Notes: a model not told the origin generated them from the sequence alone. 45,564 nt of DNA from Candidatus Zhuqueibacterota bacterium (GCA_016783505.1 JADHWK010000016.1:1-45564), one strand, 5' to 3'. Positions 17,579 to 26,550 are shown, counted from the first letter of the stretch. Made by a program: numbers and translations.

Positions 17579-18151
17579 ATGAAAAATATTTTAAAACTTG
17601 CCCTTATCCTGATGTTCATCGCCCTCATCGCCGCTGTGGGGTTGGCCCTGGTGAACTTGAAGACGAAACCGATCATCGAAGCCTATAAACGGTGGCAGCA
17701 GGAACAGGCCCGCAGGGAGGTCATACCGGTCGCTGAAGAGGGTGTATTTATATTAAAGGATAACGAGACGGAGTTTCCCTATTATATCGCCTATGTTGAC
17801 CCCGATACCACCAGGCTGGTGGGTTATACCTTTCTGGCTAAAGGAAAGGGCTACAGCAGCACCATTGAGACGGTGGTGGGGGTGGATACCGCTGGGATGG
17901 TGACCGGAATTAAGATCACCTTTCAGCAGGAGACTCCGGGGCTGGGGGCCAGGGCTACCGAGGTCAAATACGGTGATGAAAAACCCTGGTTTCCCCTCCA
18001 GTTCGCCGGGAAGTTGGCCCGCAACTTGGCCGTGGATAAGGACGGGGGCGAAATCCAGTCCATAACCGGAGCTACCATTACCTCCCGGGTAGTCACCAAC
18101 TCCATTAACGAGGGGATGAAGAAGCTTCAAGAAAAACTGAGCTTTAGGTAA
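17579..18151 (+). CDS. rnfG: RNF complex subunit G (covalent-FMN periplasmic subunit)
   Basis: 190 residues: a single N-terminal membrane span (LKLALILMFIALIAAVGLALV), then a soluble FMN-binding domain outside the membrane. The ETPGLGARATEVKY segment and the flavinylation site S-I-T-G-A-T-I-T-S near residue 165 are clear. The usual Asp three residues before the T/S-GAT motif is Gln here, as also in the NqrC-like paralogue at 30592. The stop is followed by a repeat-rich gap before rnfE. Confidence 0.94.
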   Translation: MKNILKLALILMFIALIAAVGLALVNLKTKPIIEAYKRWQQEQARREVIPVAEEGVFILKDNETEFPYYIAYVDPDTTRLVGYTFLAKGKGYSSTIETVVGVDTAGMVTGIKITFQQETPGLGARATEVKYGDEKPWFPLQFAGKLARNLAVDKDGGEIQSITGATITSRVVTNSINEGMKKLQEKLSFR

Positions 18152-18486
18152 TAGTTCACCACGGATAACCACAGAATAACACAGAAAAAGATGAGAAATG
18201 GGCAAATGAAGAACTAGCGAAGTAAATTTCCAAATGGGAATAAGAATATCAGATGATCAGGATACATGCCCGTCCCGAAGGTTCGGGACAGGCGGGTCAG
18301 CGGGAAGAATATCAGTCGTAGACCCGTTTCACCAGGGTGGATCAGAACATCAGGATAAAATCTGATATTCTGATATACCTTTAATTTTGGCTCCGTAAAA
18401 TTTGAGATGTTACCACTAAATTTCAGGGTTGATATCCCGAAACTTCGGGACCGTGGTGAACTGTTACAACTTTAGAAATAGGGATT
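18152..18486. other. rnfG-rnfE spacer made of repeats
   Basis: No gene. It holds CACCACGGATAACCACAGAATA-type low-complexity sequence (18157-18190; a similar phrase, CCACGAAGGCACCAAGACAC, follows rnfD), family B copy 2, and two TCCCGAA palindromes (18273 and 18435). Confidence 0.7.
18245..18384. repeat. Dispersed repeat family B, copy 2, with nested insertions
   Basis: Compared with copy 1, this copy has an extra block of about 30 bases carrying a TCCCGAAGG-TTCGGGA palindrome between GATAC and CAGCGGGAAG, and a second extra block (CGTAGACCCG..CCAGGGTGG) between CAGT and GATCAGAACAT. The rest aligns, ending CTGATATTCTGAT. This shows that the palindrome-bearing block behaves as an insertion unit. 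Confidence 0.75.
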
Positions 18487-19116
18487 ATGGAACTGAGCAA
18501 GGAATTTTTTAAAGGGCTGTATAAGGAAAACCCCGTCTTTCGATTAGCCCTGGGCCTGTGTCCGGCGTTGGCAGTGTCTAACTCGGTGGAGAATGGGATT
18601 GGTATGGGGGTTGCCGTTACCTTTGTGCTTGTCTGTTCAAATTTTCTTATTTCGTTGATCCGGAAAGGGGTACCCCCCAAGATCCGGATTCCCGTCTTTA
18701 TCGTCATCATCGCCACCTTTGTCACCATCGCTGATCTGGTGATGAACGCCTACCGGCCTGAGCTTCACAAAAATTTGGGCATTTTCGTTCCCCTGATCGT
18801 GGTAAACTGCATCATCCTGGGCCGGGCCGAGGCCTTTGCCTCCAAGCAGGGGGTGGCGGCCTCTTTCGTGGACGGGCTGGGGATGGGTATAGGGTTTACG
18901 CTGGCGCTGGTATTGATCGCCACCGTGCGGGAGATCCTGGGTGCGGGGACTTTTTTAGGCTATCCCCTGCTGGGCCCCGGGTATAAACCGGTGCTGTTGC
19001 TGGTCCTGGCCCCGGGGGCCTTCATCACCATGGGGCTTTTTATGGGGCTGTTCGCCTGGCTGGATCGCCGCCGTAAATTCCGTTATCTTGAGATAGAGAG
19101 GGCCAAATATAAATAA
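18487..19116 (+). CDS. rnfE: RNF complex subunit E
   Basis: Six-span membrane subunit, 209 residues. With RnfA it forms the intramembrane iron-sulfur site: the cysteines in LGLCPALAVSN and VVNCIILGRAEAFAS are in place. A basic loop RKGVPPKIRIP and the C-terminal APGAFITMGLFMG are family features. Preceded by a repeat-filled spacer; the start ATG 18487 follows AATAGGG. Confidence 0.95.
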   Translation: MELSKEFFKGLYKENPVFRLALGLCPALAVSNSVENGIGMGVAVTFVLVCSNFLISLIRKGVPPKIRIPVFIVIIATFVTIADLVMNAYRPELHKNLGIFVPLIVVNCIILGRAEAFASKQGVAASFVDGLGMGIGFTLALVLIATVREILGAGTFLGYPLLGPGYKPVLLLVLAPGAFITMGLFMGLFAWLDRRRKFRYLEIERAKYK

Positions 19117-19280
19117 TTAAACTTTGGCAAATTTAAAATGCTGATTTCTAATCCCGAACCTTCGGGATGGGATTTGGAGCTTGTGATTTATAAAAATTGA
19201 TCATTGCGCTTAGTAAATAATAAAAGGCAGAAAATGATAAAGATGTTGGGCCAGCAGAAGCATAAGAGAAAGAAGGGATT

Positions 19281-19910
19281 ATGGACTTCGGCTACCTGCT
19301 GACGATTGCCATAGGGACGATTTTCATCAATAACTTTGTTCTGGCTCGGTTCTTAGGGCTCTGTCCCTATCTTGGGGTGTCCAGGAAGATGGATTCGGCC
19401 GTCGGGATGGGCCTGGCCGTCATCTTTGTGATGACTATGGCCTCGACGTTTACCTGGCTGGTCTATACCTATCTTCTGTCTCCTGTGACCAACATCTGGG
19501 GAATAGATCTGATCTTCCTGCGCACCATCGCCTTTATTTTGGTCATCGCTTCACTGGTGCAGTTCTGCGAGATCGTCATCCAGAAGGTAAGCCCGCACCT
19601 GTATAAGGCCCTGGGCATCTATCTACCCCTGATTACCACCAACTGCGCTATTTTGGGGGTGGCAGTGCTGAATATTGACGAGTTTTTCCAAAACGGGGGA
19701 CCTATTACGGGAAGTTTCATCTATGCGGTCGTCCAGGGGTTTACGGCCGGGTTGGGGTTTACCTTAGCCCTGGTGCTGATGGCGGGTTTGAGGGAAAAGC
19801 TGGAGATGGCCGGGGTCCCCGAATCCCTGAAAGGGCAGCCTATTGCCTTCATCATGGCCGGGCTGATGGCTATCGCTTTCCTGGGATTTTCCGGGTTCTC
19901 AGTAGGGTAG
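19281..19910 (+). CDS. rnfA: RNF complex subunit A
   Basis: Six-span membrane subunit of 209 residues, partner of RnfE around the intramembrane cluster. Cysteines in LGLCPYLGVSRK and TTNCAILGVAV are conserved, as is NNFVLARFLG at the N-terminus. AAGAAGGG lies before ATG 19281. Separated from rnfB by 293 bases with an inverted repeat. Confidence 0.95.
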   Translation: MDFGYLLTIAIGTIFINNFVLARFLGLCPYLGVSRKMDSAVGMGLAVIFVMTMASTFTWLVYTYLLSPVTNIWGIDLIFLRTIAFILVIASLVQFCEIVIQKVSPHLYKALGIYLPLITTNCAILGVAVLNIDEFFQNGGPITGSFIYAVVQGFTAGLGFTLALVLMAGLREKLEMAGVPESLKGQPIAFIMAGLMAIAFLGFSGFSVG

Positions 19911-20067
19911 GTGGGGACAATGGAAAATTGGATGGATAAATGGAATATTAAAATATGGGTCAGGCTTTGGTGAAATCAACTTCTATTCGGGGGGATATTC
20001 AGGCGTGAAAAAATGCGCTGTTTTGAAATAGTATCATTTGGTTCTATGAAAATTTTTGAGTGTGTCA

Positions 20068-20131
20068 ACCCCGTTAGATAATCATTTTGCAAGGTTAGGT
20101 ATGTTAGACAGTTGTCAGTATCTAACGGGGT
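20068..20131. repeat. 13-bp inverted repeat between rnfA and rnfB
   Basis: ACCCCGTTAGATA at 20068-20080 and its exact complement TATCTAACGGGGT at 20119-20131, with 38 bases between. No T-tract follows. It could be a small non-autonomous element or an RNA structure ahead of rnfB. Confidence 0.6.
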
Positions 20132-20203
20132 CAACCGTGTTGATACATAAAGCGAGATGGTCGCTTTACTCCAAATTATTCCCAAAAGTTTTTATTGACC
20201 GTT

Positions 20204-21232
20204 ATGGATCCATCAATCTATGCCGCATTGATCAGCGTCGGCGTGCTGGGGTTTATCTTCGGCGGCGGGCTGGCCTATGCATCCAAAAAATTTCATGTGG
20301 AGATTGACCCCCGAGCTGAAAGGGTGCTGGATGCCCTTCCCGGCATTAACTGCGGGGCCTGCGGCTACCCGGGGTGTAGCGCCTTCGCTGAAGGGGTGGT
20401 AAACGGGGAGGCGGAACCATCGGGGTGCACCCCCGGTGGAGAGGGGGTTTCCGAGATAGTCTCGGCGATCATGGGGGTGGAGGTGGTGACCGCCACCGCC
20501 CCAGTGGCCGTTGTTCAATGTAAGGGGGGGCGAGGGGAGGCCAAGCAGCATTTCCAATATTACGGTGTGCCGGATTGTAACGCCGCCGATCTGGTAGCCG
20601 GGGGGCATATGGCCTGCCGCTACGGCTGTCTGGGACTGGGGTCCTGCGTTCGGGCCTGTCCCTTCGACGCCATGGAGATGAACGATAACGACCTGCCGGT
20701 AGTTTACGATGACCTGTGCACGGGATGCGGGTTATGCGTGGCCGCCTGTCCACGCAATATCATCGCCCTTATCCCCCGGGAGGCTAAAGTTTACTTAGGA
20801 TGCGTCTCCCGGGATCGGGGTAAGAAGGTCAAGGACGTCTGCTCGGTAGGCTGCACCGGCTGCACCCTGTGTGCCAACCCCAAGGTAACCCCCTCGGGGG
20901 CCATTCAAATGGACGGTTATCTGCCGGTAATTGATTTTAATGTTGAGGATAACCTTCTGGTGGCCGCCTATAAGTGTCCCACCAATTCCTTCGTGGATAA
21001 GCTCAAACATCGGCCCAAATTTACCATCACCAATGACTGTACGGGAACGGGTGAGTGCGTTTCTGCGTGTCCGGTCAAGGACTGCATTACCGGAGTGAAA
21101 GGGGAGAAGTTCGAGATTAACCCCGAGCTCTGTATCAGTTGCGGGCGGTGTCAGCCCGTATGTCCCGAAAAGGCCATTACCGTTATCGGGGCGCTGGCCT
21201 ATCAAGAGCAGTCGTTGGAAGGGGTAGGATAA
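20204..21232 (+). CDS. rnfB: RNF complex subunit B (multi-cluster ferredoxin subunit)
   Basis: Entry point for electrons from reduced ferredoxin. ATG 20204 (MDPSIYAALISVG) is preferred over TTG 20195; there is no clear Shine-Dalgarno. One membrane anchor, then the special cluster domain NCGACGYPGC..SGC (~50-75). After that come several ferredoxin-type motifs: CRYGCLGLGSCVRACP, CTGCGLCVAACP, CSVGCTGCTLC, CTGTGECVSACP and CISCGRCQPVCP. At 342 residues it is much longer than E. coli RsxB, matching the long cluster-rich RnfB of anaerobes. It closes the RNF set; nuoJ begins 53 bases on. Confidence 0.94.
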   Translation: MDPSIYAALISVGVLGFIFGGGLAYASKKFHVEIDPRAERVLDALPGINCGACGYPGCSAFAEGVVNGEAEPSGCTPGGEGVSEIVSAIMGVEVVTATAPVAVVQCKGGRGEAKQHFQYYGVPDCNAADLVAGGHMACRYGCLGLGSCVRACPFDAMEMNDNDLPVVYDDLCTGCGLCVAACPRNIIALIPREAKVYLGCVSRDRGKKVKDVCSVGCTGCTLCANPKVTPSGAIQMDGYLPVIDFNVEDNLLVAAYKCPTNSFVDKLKHRPKFTITNDCTGTGECVSACPVKDCITGVKGEKFEINPELCISCGRCQPVCPEKAITVIGALAYQEQSLEGVG

Positions 21233-21285
21233 TTCTATCGGCCAGTGATTTTAATTGACTCTTTGGGTTCCTTTTCATATATTTT

Positions 21286-21777
21286 ATGGCATTATTGTTC
21301 TATTTATTCGCTCTGGTGGTCGCCTTTTCAGCGGTGATGGTGATTATCCGGAGGAATCCGGTCTCCAGCATCCTTTACCTGATGCTGGTCATGTTTTCCC
21401 TGGCTGGGCTTTATGTTCTGCTGGGAGCCCGCTTTATCGCCGCCCTGCAGGTGACGGTCTACGCCGGGGCCATCATGGTGCTCTTTTTGTTCGTGGTGAT
21501 GCTGCTGAACCTGGATAAGCCGGATGGTGTTGAGAGAAAACGGGCCGTAACCCGACTGATTGGGTTTTTAGTGGCCGGGCTGTTGTTGTTTTTGAGCGCT
21601 TTGTTGGTCAGGTCCAATTCCATTCAAAGCTCGGGAATGGACTTTAGACCGATGGGAACGGCCCAGGCGGTGGGGAAGACCCTGTTTACGGATTATTTAC
21701 TGCCCTTGGGAATAGTTCCCGTTTTGCTGCTTGCGGCTGTGCTGGGGGCGGTAGTACTGACGAATAAGAAATTATGA
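21286..21777 (+). CDS. nuoJ: NADH-quinone oxidoreductase subunit J
   Basis: Membrane subunit of respiratory complex I, 163 residues with five spans. The conserved third helix with its pi-bulge region reads QVTVYAGAIMVLFLFVVML, intact. N-terminal RRNPVSSILYLMLVMFSLAGLY is typical. First of a J-K-L-(M)-N block that follows rnfB. The rest of complex I (A-D, E-G, H, I) is not in the window. No ribosome site is visible before ATG 21286. Confidence 0.92.
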   Translation: MALLFYLFALVVAFSAVMVIIRRNPVSSILYLMLVMFSLAGLYVLLGARFIAALQVTVYAGAIMVLFLFVVMLLNLDKPDGVERKRAVTRLIGFLVAGLLLFLSALLVRSNSIQSSGMDFRPMGTAQAVGKTLFTDYLLPLGIVPVLLLAAVLGAVVLTNKKL

Positions 21778-21862
21778 GAATTATGAACCTTATTTCTAAA
21801 GCTGGGTTGTCGGATAGTAACGAATTTTCGGGATGCATCCGACCTACAGCAGAATTTGGGAA

Positions 21863-22168
21863 ATGCAGATTACGTTAGAACATTATCTGTTCTTGTCCGC
21901 TTTTCTTTTTGCCGTCGGGGTAGCCGGGGTGCTCACCCGGCGGAACGCCCTGATAATCTTTATGTCCATTGTGCTTATGCTGAATGGGGTGAATCTGACC
22001 TTCATCGCCCTGGCTCATTATCTTTCCGATATGGTCGGCCGGGTGTTCGTGGGCTTGGGGGTAACGGTGGCCGCCGCTGAGGTAGCGGTGGGGCTGGCTG
22101 TTGTGATCGCCATCTTCCGGAATAAGGGGACGGTTCATATTGATGTATTGAGCCTGACGAAATGGTAG
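21863..22168 (+). CDS. nuoK: NADH-quinone oxidoreductase subunit K with altered Glu36
   Basis: Start [16 protein letters not shown] at ATG 21863 matches NuoK; the upstream ATG 21833 adds ten spacer-derived residues. 101 residues, three spans. The second essential glutamate (E. coli Glu72) is present in [12 protein letters not shown] (residue 73). The first, Glu36 of E. coli, normally in MSIELMLN, is Val37 here (MSIVLMLN, codon GTG instead of GAG/GAA). Its stop overlaps the nuoL start by seven bases, so coupling is retained. Either proton transfer through NuoK is lost or the subunit works differently. Confidence 0.93.
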   Translation: MQITLEHYLFLSAFLFAVGVAGVLTRRNALIIFMSIVLMLNGVNLTFIALAHYLSDMVGRVFVGLGVTVAAAEVAVGLAVVIAIFRNKGTVHIDVLSLTKW

Positions 22169-24000
22169 ACTATATTTGCTTAATCCTCCTCTTCCCCCTG
22201 ATCGGGGCCGGGGTTAACGGGCTTTTCGGGCATAAGCTTTCGGAAAAGACGGTGGGGATCATCGGTTGTTCGGCCATCGGGCTCTCCTTTCTGGTGGCTG
22301 GGGGAGTAATGATCCAGTTGGTGGGTCTGCCTCTAGCTGAGCGAAGGGCCGAAGTTACCCTATTCACCTGGCTTTTGGCCGGTGATTTTCGCATTCCGTT
22401 GGCTCTGTTGGTGGATCAGCTCTCCGGGGTGATGATCCTGGTGATAAGCGGGGTGGGTTTTCTGATCCATATCTATTCGCTGGGCTACATGCACGGGGAT
22501 CGGGGTTTTTCCCGCTACTTTGCCTGGATGAACCTGTCTGTCTTCTTCATGTTGCTGTTGGTGCTGGGAAATTCCTTTCCCATTTCGTTGGTGGGCTGGG
22601 AGGGGGTTGGTCTCTGCTCTTATCTTCTGATCGGCCTCTGGTATGAGGACCCGGCGAAGGCGGCGGCCGGGAAGAAGGCCTTCATCGTAGGCCGGATCGG
22701 TGACTGCGGGTTAATTATCGGTGTGCTGTTGATCTTCGCCACCTTCAAAACCCTGAATTATGTCGCGGTTTTTGAACTGGCAGGGTCATATCCAGGCAAC
22801 AGTGGGGTTATGATTGCCATTGCCTTGCTACTCTTCGTTGGGGCGGTTGGCAAATCGGCCCAGCTTCCCCTATACGTATGGCTGCCCGACGCCACTGCCG
22901 GCCCCCCACCGGTATTAGCCCTACTTACCACCACCACCATGGTCCCCGCTGGGGTATACATGGTGGCCCGGACCCATCCCCTTTATGAACTGGCCCCAGT
23001 TTCATTGACAGTCCTCTTGGTGGTAGGGGGCCTCACAGCAATTTATGCCGCCTCCATCGCCCTGGTCCAGAACGACATCAGGCGGGTGCTGGCCTATGCT
23101 ACCATCAGTCAACTGGGGTATATGTTTATGGCCTGCGGTGCCGGGGCCTATGCCGCCGGCATTTTCCATCTGACAACCTATGCTTTCTTCAATGCACTGC
23201 TATTTTTAGGGGTCGGGAGCATCATCCACGCCCTGGGAGGGGATGGGGACATCCGCCAGATGGGGGAGCTCAAGAAACATCTTCCTATTACCTTTTGGAC
23301 GTTTCTAGTAGCTGCGCTGGCCATCTCGGGTATCCCTGGGTTTTCGGGCTTCTTCAGCAAAGTTGAAATTCTATGGAAGTCCTTGAGCGGGGGCCATCCC
23401 TATGGCTGGGCGGTGGGGACAGTAGTTGCCGGCATGACCTCATTCTACATGTTCCGATTGCTCTATTTGACATTCTATGGCGATTTTCGGGGGAAAAAGA
23501 AAGCCCCAGAGCACATCCAAGAATCACCCCCCTCCATGGGAGTTCCCCTCATCCTATTGGGTGTCCTGTCCCTCTTCGGGGGATTGGGGGGGCTGCGCAA
23601 GCTGTTGGGCGGTGGGGATTGGTTGGGCCGTTTTTTAGCCCCGGTTTTCGAAAGCCCCGGGGTTCGTCACCGGGTCTATCATACCAGCGGCTTTGAATTC
23701 CTGATCATGGGGATTTTCGTGTTCGTAGTGCTGGTGGGTATTGCTCTGGCCTATTTGATGTATCGTAAAGCCCCCGAACTTCCCCAAAAGGCGGCCTCGA
23801 AATTCAGATTGGCCTATCATATTCTGTACAATAAATATTTTGTGGACGAAATCTACAATGTTGTCGTCGCTCAACCGGTGGTAAAGGGCTCCAATTGGCT
23901 ATTGCGCTGGGTTGACGATGGGGCCATTAACAAATCGGTAATGCTCATGGCCTCGGGGGTCGTCTTGATCCTCGGCTATTTTATTTTGCAAGTTCTTTAG
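22162..24000 (+). CDS. nuoL: NADH-quinone oxidoreductase subunit L with altered channel residues
   Basis: Antiporter-like membrane subunit of complex I, 612 residues, with the long C-terminal lateral helix. Conserved: E147 in [15 protein letters not shown]231 in [10 protein letters not shown]336 in FHLTTY, K400 in [11 protein letters not shown]. Changed relative to E. coli NuoL: His254 is Thr256 ([11 protein letters not shown] instead of LIHAATMVTAG), His338 is Tyr340 and the central Lys342 is Asn344 ([11 protein letters not shown] instead of THAFFKALLF). These belong to the central proton pathway. The frame is intact, so the gene is expressed-looking but probably not a canonical pump. Overlaps nuoK; nuoM after it is a remnant. 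Confidence 0.95.
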   Translation: MVDYICLILLFPLIGAGVNGLFGHKLSEKTVGIIGCSAIGLSFLVAGGVMIQLVGLPLAERRAEVTLFTWLLAGDFRIPLALLVDQLSGVMILVISGVGFLIHIYSLGYMHGDRGFSRYFAWMNLSVFFMLLLVLGNSFPISLVGWEGVGLCSYLLIGLWYEDPAKAAAGKKAFIVGRIGDCGLIIGVLLIFATFKTLNYVAVFELAGSYPGNSGVMIAIALLLFVGAVGKSAQLPLYVWLPDATAGPPPVLALLTTTTMVPAGVYMVARTHPLYELAPVSLTVLLVVGGLTAIYAASIALVQNDIRRVLAYATISQLGYMFMACGAGAYAAGIFHLTTYAFFNALLFLGVGSIIHALGGDGDIRQMGELKKHLPITFWTFLVAALAISGIPGFSGFFSKVEILWKSLSGGHPYGWAVGTVVAGMTSFYMFRLLYLTFYGDFRGKKKAPEHIQESPPSMGVPLILLGVLSLFGGLGGLRKLLGGGDWLGRFLAPVFESPGVRHRVYHTSGFEFLIMGIFVFVVLVGIALAYLMYRKAPELPQKAASKFRLAYHILYNKYFVDEIYNVVVAQPVVKGSNWLLRWVDDGAINKSVMLMASGVVLILGYFILQVL

Positions 24001-24009
24001 GAATAAATA

Positions 24010-24173
24010 GTGAACCTCACTATTCTCTCCTTTATCACCTTTTCATTGGGATAGTCCTCTGGATCGGGGTCTATCCGAAGCCCTTCTTAAGCCGGATGGA
24101 GGCCTCAGTGGGCTATCTGATCCAGCGGGTGGAGTTGGCTAGGGATGGGACACCTAATTCAGACAACCTGTGA
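24010..24173 (+). pseudogene. nuoM: nuoM remnant: N- and C-terminal stubs joined
   Basis: Where nuoM is expected there are only ~160 bases. GTG 24010 reads V-NLTILSFITFSLG and stops at TAG 24052, resembling a NuoM start. In another frame from 24051 the sequence reads IVLWIGVYPKPFLSRMEAS and VGYLIQRVELA to a TGA at 24171, which is the NuoM C-terminus (the 'WIGxYPxPFLxRMExSV' tail). About 460 codons between these are missing. This looks like a large internal deletion. Confidence 0.7.
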
Positions 24174-24260
24174 GTTATCTATCATTAACTATCCAAAAGA
24201 ATTTTAAAACCAAGGTTTTTAATCACATATTGATCAGGTTGTTGAAAGAGAGAGTATTGA

Positions 24261-24593
24261 ATGAAACTGCCGAAGCGGGAGAACGCCTACGTACCACCGG
24301 GAAAATTAGCTAGATATCTTCTTTCAGAAATGCATCCTGTTGGTAAGTCGAAGGCCAAATTCTTCCAATCGGTCGGTTTCTATGGGTCCAACGTGGATAT
24401 ACTTGAGAGAAGTTTGGTTATGATTGCACACTCTAACGAGGTCAGCGAGACAAAGAAGACCTCGCATGGCACGAAATATTTAGTTGATGGAGAGATTCAA
24501 ACACCAGACGGGATGCTCGTTCAGTTGAGAACTGTCTGGATTATAGATGCTGGAAAGGACACTCCCCGTTTCGTGACAGCATATCCAGCTTAG
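24261..24593 (+). CDS. DUF6883-like protein
   Basis: 110 residues with the pattern of DUF6883: PKRENAYVPPGKLARYLLSEMHP cut short here to KLARYLLSEMHP, then GKSKAKFFQSVGF, HGTKYLVDGEIQTPDGM and RTVWIIDAGKDTPRFVTAYP. The invariant SKA-x-FF, G-x-KY and VWI..TAYP are present. Followed 22 bases later by a DUF4926 gene; this pair recurs widely in bacteria and behaves like a toxin-antitoxin-type couple, though no biochemistry is implied here. It lies exactly between two nuoM C-terminal remnants, so it was inserted into, or replaced, a nuoM region. Confidence 0.8.
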   Translation: MKLPKRENAYVPPGKLARYLLSEMHPVGKSKAKFFQSVGFYGSNVDILERSLVMIAHSNEVSETKKTSHGTKYLVDGEIQTPDGMLVQLRTVWIIDAGKDTPRFVTAYPA

Positions 24594-24615
24594 ATAATAA
24601 GGGAGGAGCTTTTAG

Positions 24616-24852
24616 ATGATTCGAGAATTGGACTCTGTTGCTTTGGCCTGTGACATTGCAGAGCATGGCCTGAAACAGGGCGATATAGGAGCAGTGGTTC
24701 ACTGCTACGGTGATGGATTGGCTTTTGAAGTTGAATTTGTGACCGCAGCGGGCAAGACAATTACTGTATTGACACTTAGCAGGGATGAAATCCGCCCTTT
24801 GGGGGGGAGAGAAATTCTTCATGCTCGGGAACTGGAACAGACTTTGGCATAA
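24616..24852 (+). CDS. DUF4926-like protein
   Basis: 78 residues: IRELDSVALACDIAEHGLKQGDIGAVVHCYGDGLAFEVEF in part, that is HGLKQGDIGAVVH then AFEVEFV and VLTLSRDEIRPL. This is the small beta-barrel DUF4926 family, with the GD-x-GxVV turn and VEF strand intact. A GGGAGGAG ribosome site precedes ATG 24616. It pairs with the DUF6883 gene. Confidence 0.82.
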   Translation: MIRELDSVALACDIAEHGLKQGDIGAVVHCYGDGLAFEVEFVTAAGKTITVLTLSRDEIRPLGGREILHARELEQTLA

Positions 24853-24929
24853 ACAGCTGAAGAGTCAGTGAAAAACGGTTGAGCTTAAACAAATGTCTAA
24901 ATTTAACTGCGGTAAAAATTTGTTCTCTT

Positions 24930-25059
24930 AGTGAACATCTAGATCAGTGTCTAGCCGAAGCCCTTCTTAAGCCGAATGGAGGTTTCTGTGGACCACATGA
25001 TCAAGAGGCTGGAATTGGCCAGGGATGAGGGATTAAATTTCTGTATCGGAAATTGCTGA
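24930..25059 (+). pseudogene. nuoM: Second nuoM C-terminal remnant
   Basis: Reads SV-stop-PKPFLSRMEVSV then DHMIKRLELARDE to a TGA at 25057-25059. It is clearly homologous to the C-terminal part of the remnant at 24051-24173 (the stretch CCGAAGCCCTTCTTAAGCCG is identical), but with many differences further on, including TAT to TAG in the 'GVYPKP' motif. It therefore comes from a diverged second nuoM copy, or an old duplication, rather than a recent target-site duplication. Confidence 0.7.
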
Positions 25060-25104
25060 TTATTGTTAGAAGGGCGCAAAACAAAAATCTTCCAAAGGGA
25101 ATCC

Positions 25105-26550
25105 TTGATATCCAGTCCTGAAATAAATATAAGTTCCATCGGGCCGGAGCTGACTGTTTTGCTGACGGCCATCGTCATCCTGGTGGTTGATCGGTGGGTG
25201 GCGAAAAGGAAACCATGGTTGCCATTGGGGCTGGGACTGGCCGGGTTGGCCCTGGCCCTGGGGGTCACGTTGTCGTTATGGAATCAATCCCGGGCTGGGT
25301 TCGGGGGGCTGATCGCCGCCGATAACTATGCTCTGTTTTTTAACCTTATTTTTCTCATTGCTGCCGCCATGACCTTTCTGGTCTCAAGATTTTATCTGGA
25401 CCAGAACGGGATGCAGCGGGGTAAATATTATGTTTTGTTGCTCTTTGCCCTGCTGGGGATGATGGTAACAGCGTCAGGCACGGACCTGTTGACCATTTTC
25501 CTGGGCCTGGAAACCTCGGCCGTTTCCCTCTATGCCCTGGCTGGCTTTCTGCGGGGACGGGTAAAATCCAATGAATCGGCCCTGAAATATATTCTGCTGG
25601 GGGCCTTTTCTACCGGATTTTTTCTGTATGGGGTGGCGCTGGTTTACGGGGGCACGGGGACTACCAATCTGGGGAGAATTGCTGACCACTTAGCCAAGAC
25701 CGACCTTTTATCATCCTCAATAATGCTGGCGGGGATGGGGCTGTTGATAGTGGGGTTCGGCTTTAAGGTGGCGGCGGTGCCCTTTCATTTCTGGGCCCCC
25801 GATGTCTACGAAGGGGCCCCAACCCCGATAGCCGCCTTCATCTCGGTGGGTCCAAAGGCAGCGGCTTTCGCCGCATTCCTGCGGGTATTCAGCACGGCTC
25901 TGCCGGCCCTGAAGCCCCAATGGACCCCGGTGCTCTACGTATTAGCCATCCTGACTATGACCCTGGGGAACCTGGCGGCCCTATCCCAGTGGAACATCAA
26001 ACGGATGCTGGCCTATTCCTGTATCGCCCATGCAGGGTATGTGCTGGTGGCGTTGGTGGCCGGTGAGGAGTTAGGAAATGCCAGTGTCCTCTTCTATCTG
26101 TTCGTCTACAGCCTGATGAACCTGGGGGTCTTCACCATCGCCATCTTGATCAATCGAAGGGGGAAAGGGAATTACCATCTGAACGACTACGCCGGGCTGG
26201 GCACCAGCCATCCCCTCCTGGGGGCGGTCATGGCGCTGTTTATGCTATCGTTAGCGGGAATTCCCCCCACGGCCGGGTTCTTCGGTAAATTCTATATCTT
26301 CGCTGCCGCGGTTAAATCGGACTATATCTGGTTGGCGGCGATCGGAATTCTGAACTGGTTGGTTTCCGTCTATTATTATCTGCGAATCGTCGTCACTATG
26401 TATATGATAAAGCCGGAGATCGCCTTGAAAAGGGTCAGGGTAGTACCGGAATTTGTGGTGGTCCTTCTGGTTTCGGCCCTGGGGATCCTGGGGCTGGGCC
26501 TCTTTCCGTCCGGACTGATGTTCTTGGTGAAAAGCGCGGTGATTTTTTGA
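25105..26550 (+). CDS. nuoN: NADH-quinone oxidoreductase subunit N
   Basis: Antiporter-like complex I subunit, ~481 residues, 14 spans. TTG 25105 is preferred because AAAGGGA lies just upstream; TTG 25063 is also in frame. Key residues are retained: Glu in GLETSAVSLYAL, Lys in GFKVAAVPFHFW, the PDVYEGAPTPIAAF loop, Lys in VGPKAAAFAAF and Lys in TAGFFGKFYIF. NIKRMLAYSCIAHAGY is standard. NuoN thus looks fully functional, in contrast to NuoK and NuoL upstream. Confidence 0.94.
   Translation: MISSPEINISSIGPELTVLLTAIVILVVDRWVAKRKPWLPLGLGLAGLALALGVTLSLWNQSRAGFGGLIAADNYALFFNLIFLIAAAMTFLVSRFYLDQNGMQRGKYYVLLLFALLGMMVTASGTDLLTIFLGLETSAVSLYALAGFLRGRVKSNESALKYILLGAFSTGFFLYGVALVYGGTGTTNLGRIADHLAKTDLLSSSIMLAGMGLLIVGFGFKVAAVPFHFWAPDVYEGAPTPIAAFISVGPKAAAFAAFLRVFSTALPALKPQWTPVLYVLAILTMTLGNLAALSQWNIKRMLAYSCIAHAGYVLVALVAGEELGNASVLFYLFVYSLMNLGVFTIAILINRRGKGNYHLNDYAGLGTSHPLLGAVMALFMLSLAGIPPTAGFFGKFYIFAAAVKSDYIWLAAIGILNWLVSVYYYLRIVVTMYMIKPEIALKRVRVVPEFVVVLLVSALGILGLGLFPSGLMFLVKSAVIF

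Noticed and set aside
21255-21284. Promoter TTGACT-N18-TATATT before nuoJ
   Set aside because: The -10 would lie one base before the nuoJ ATG, placing the transcript start inside the gene.
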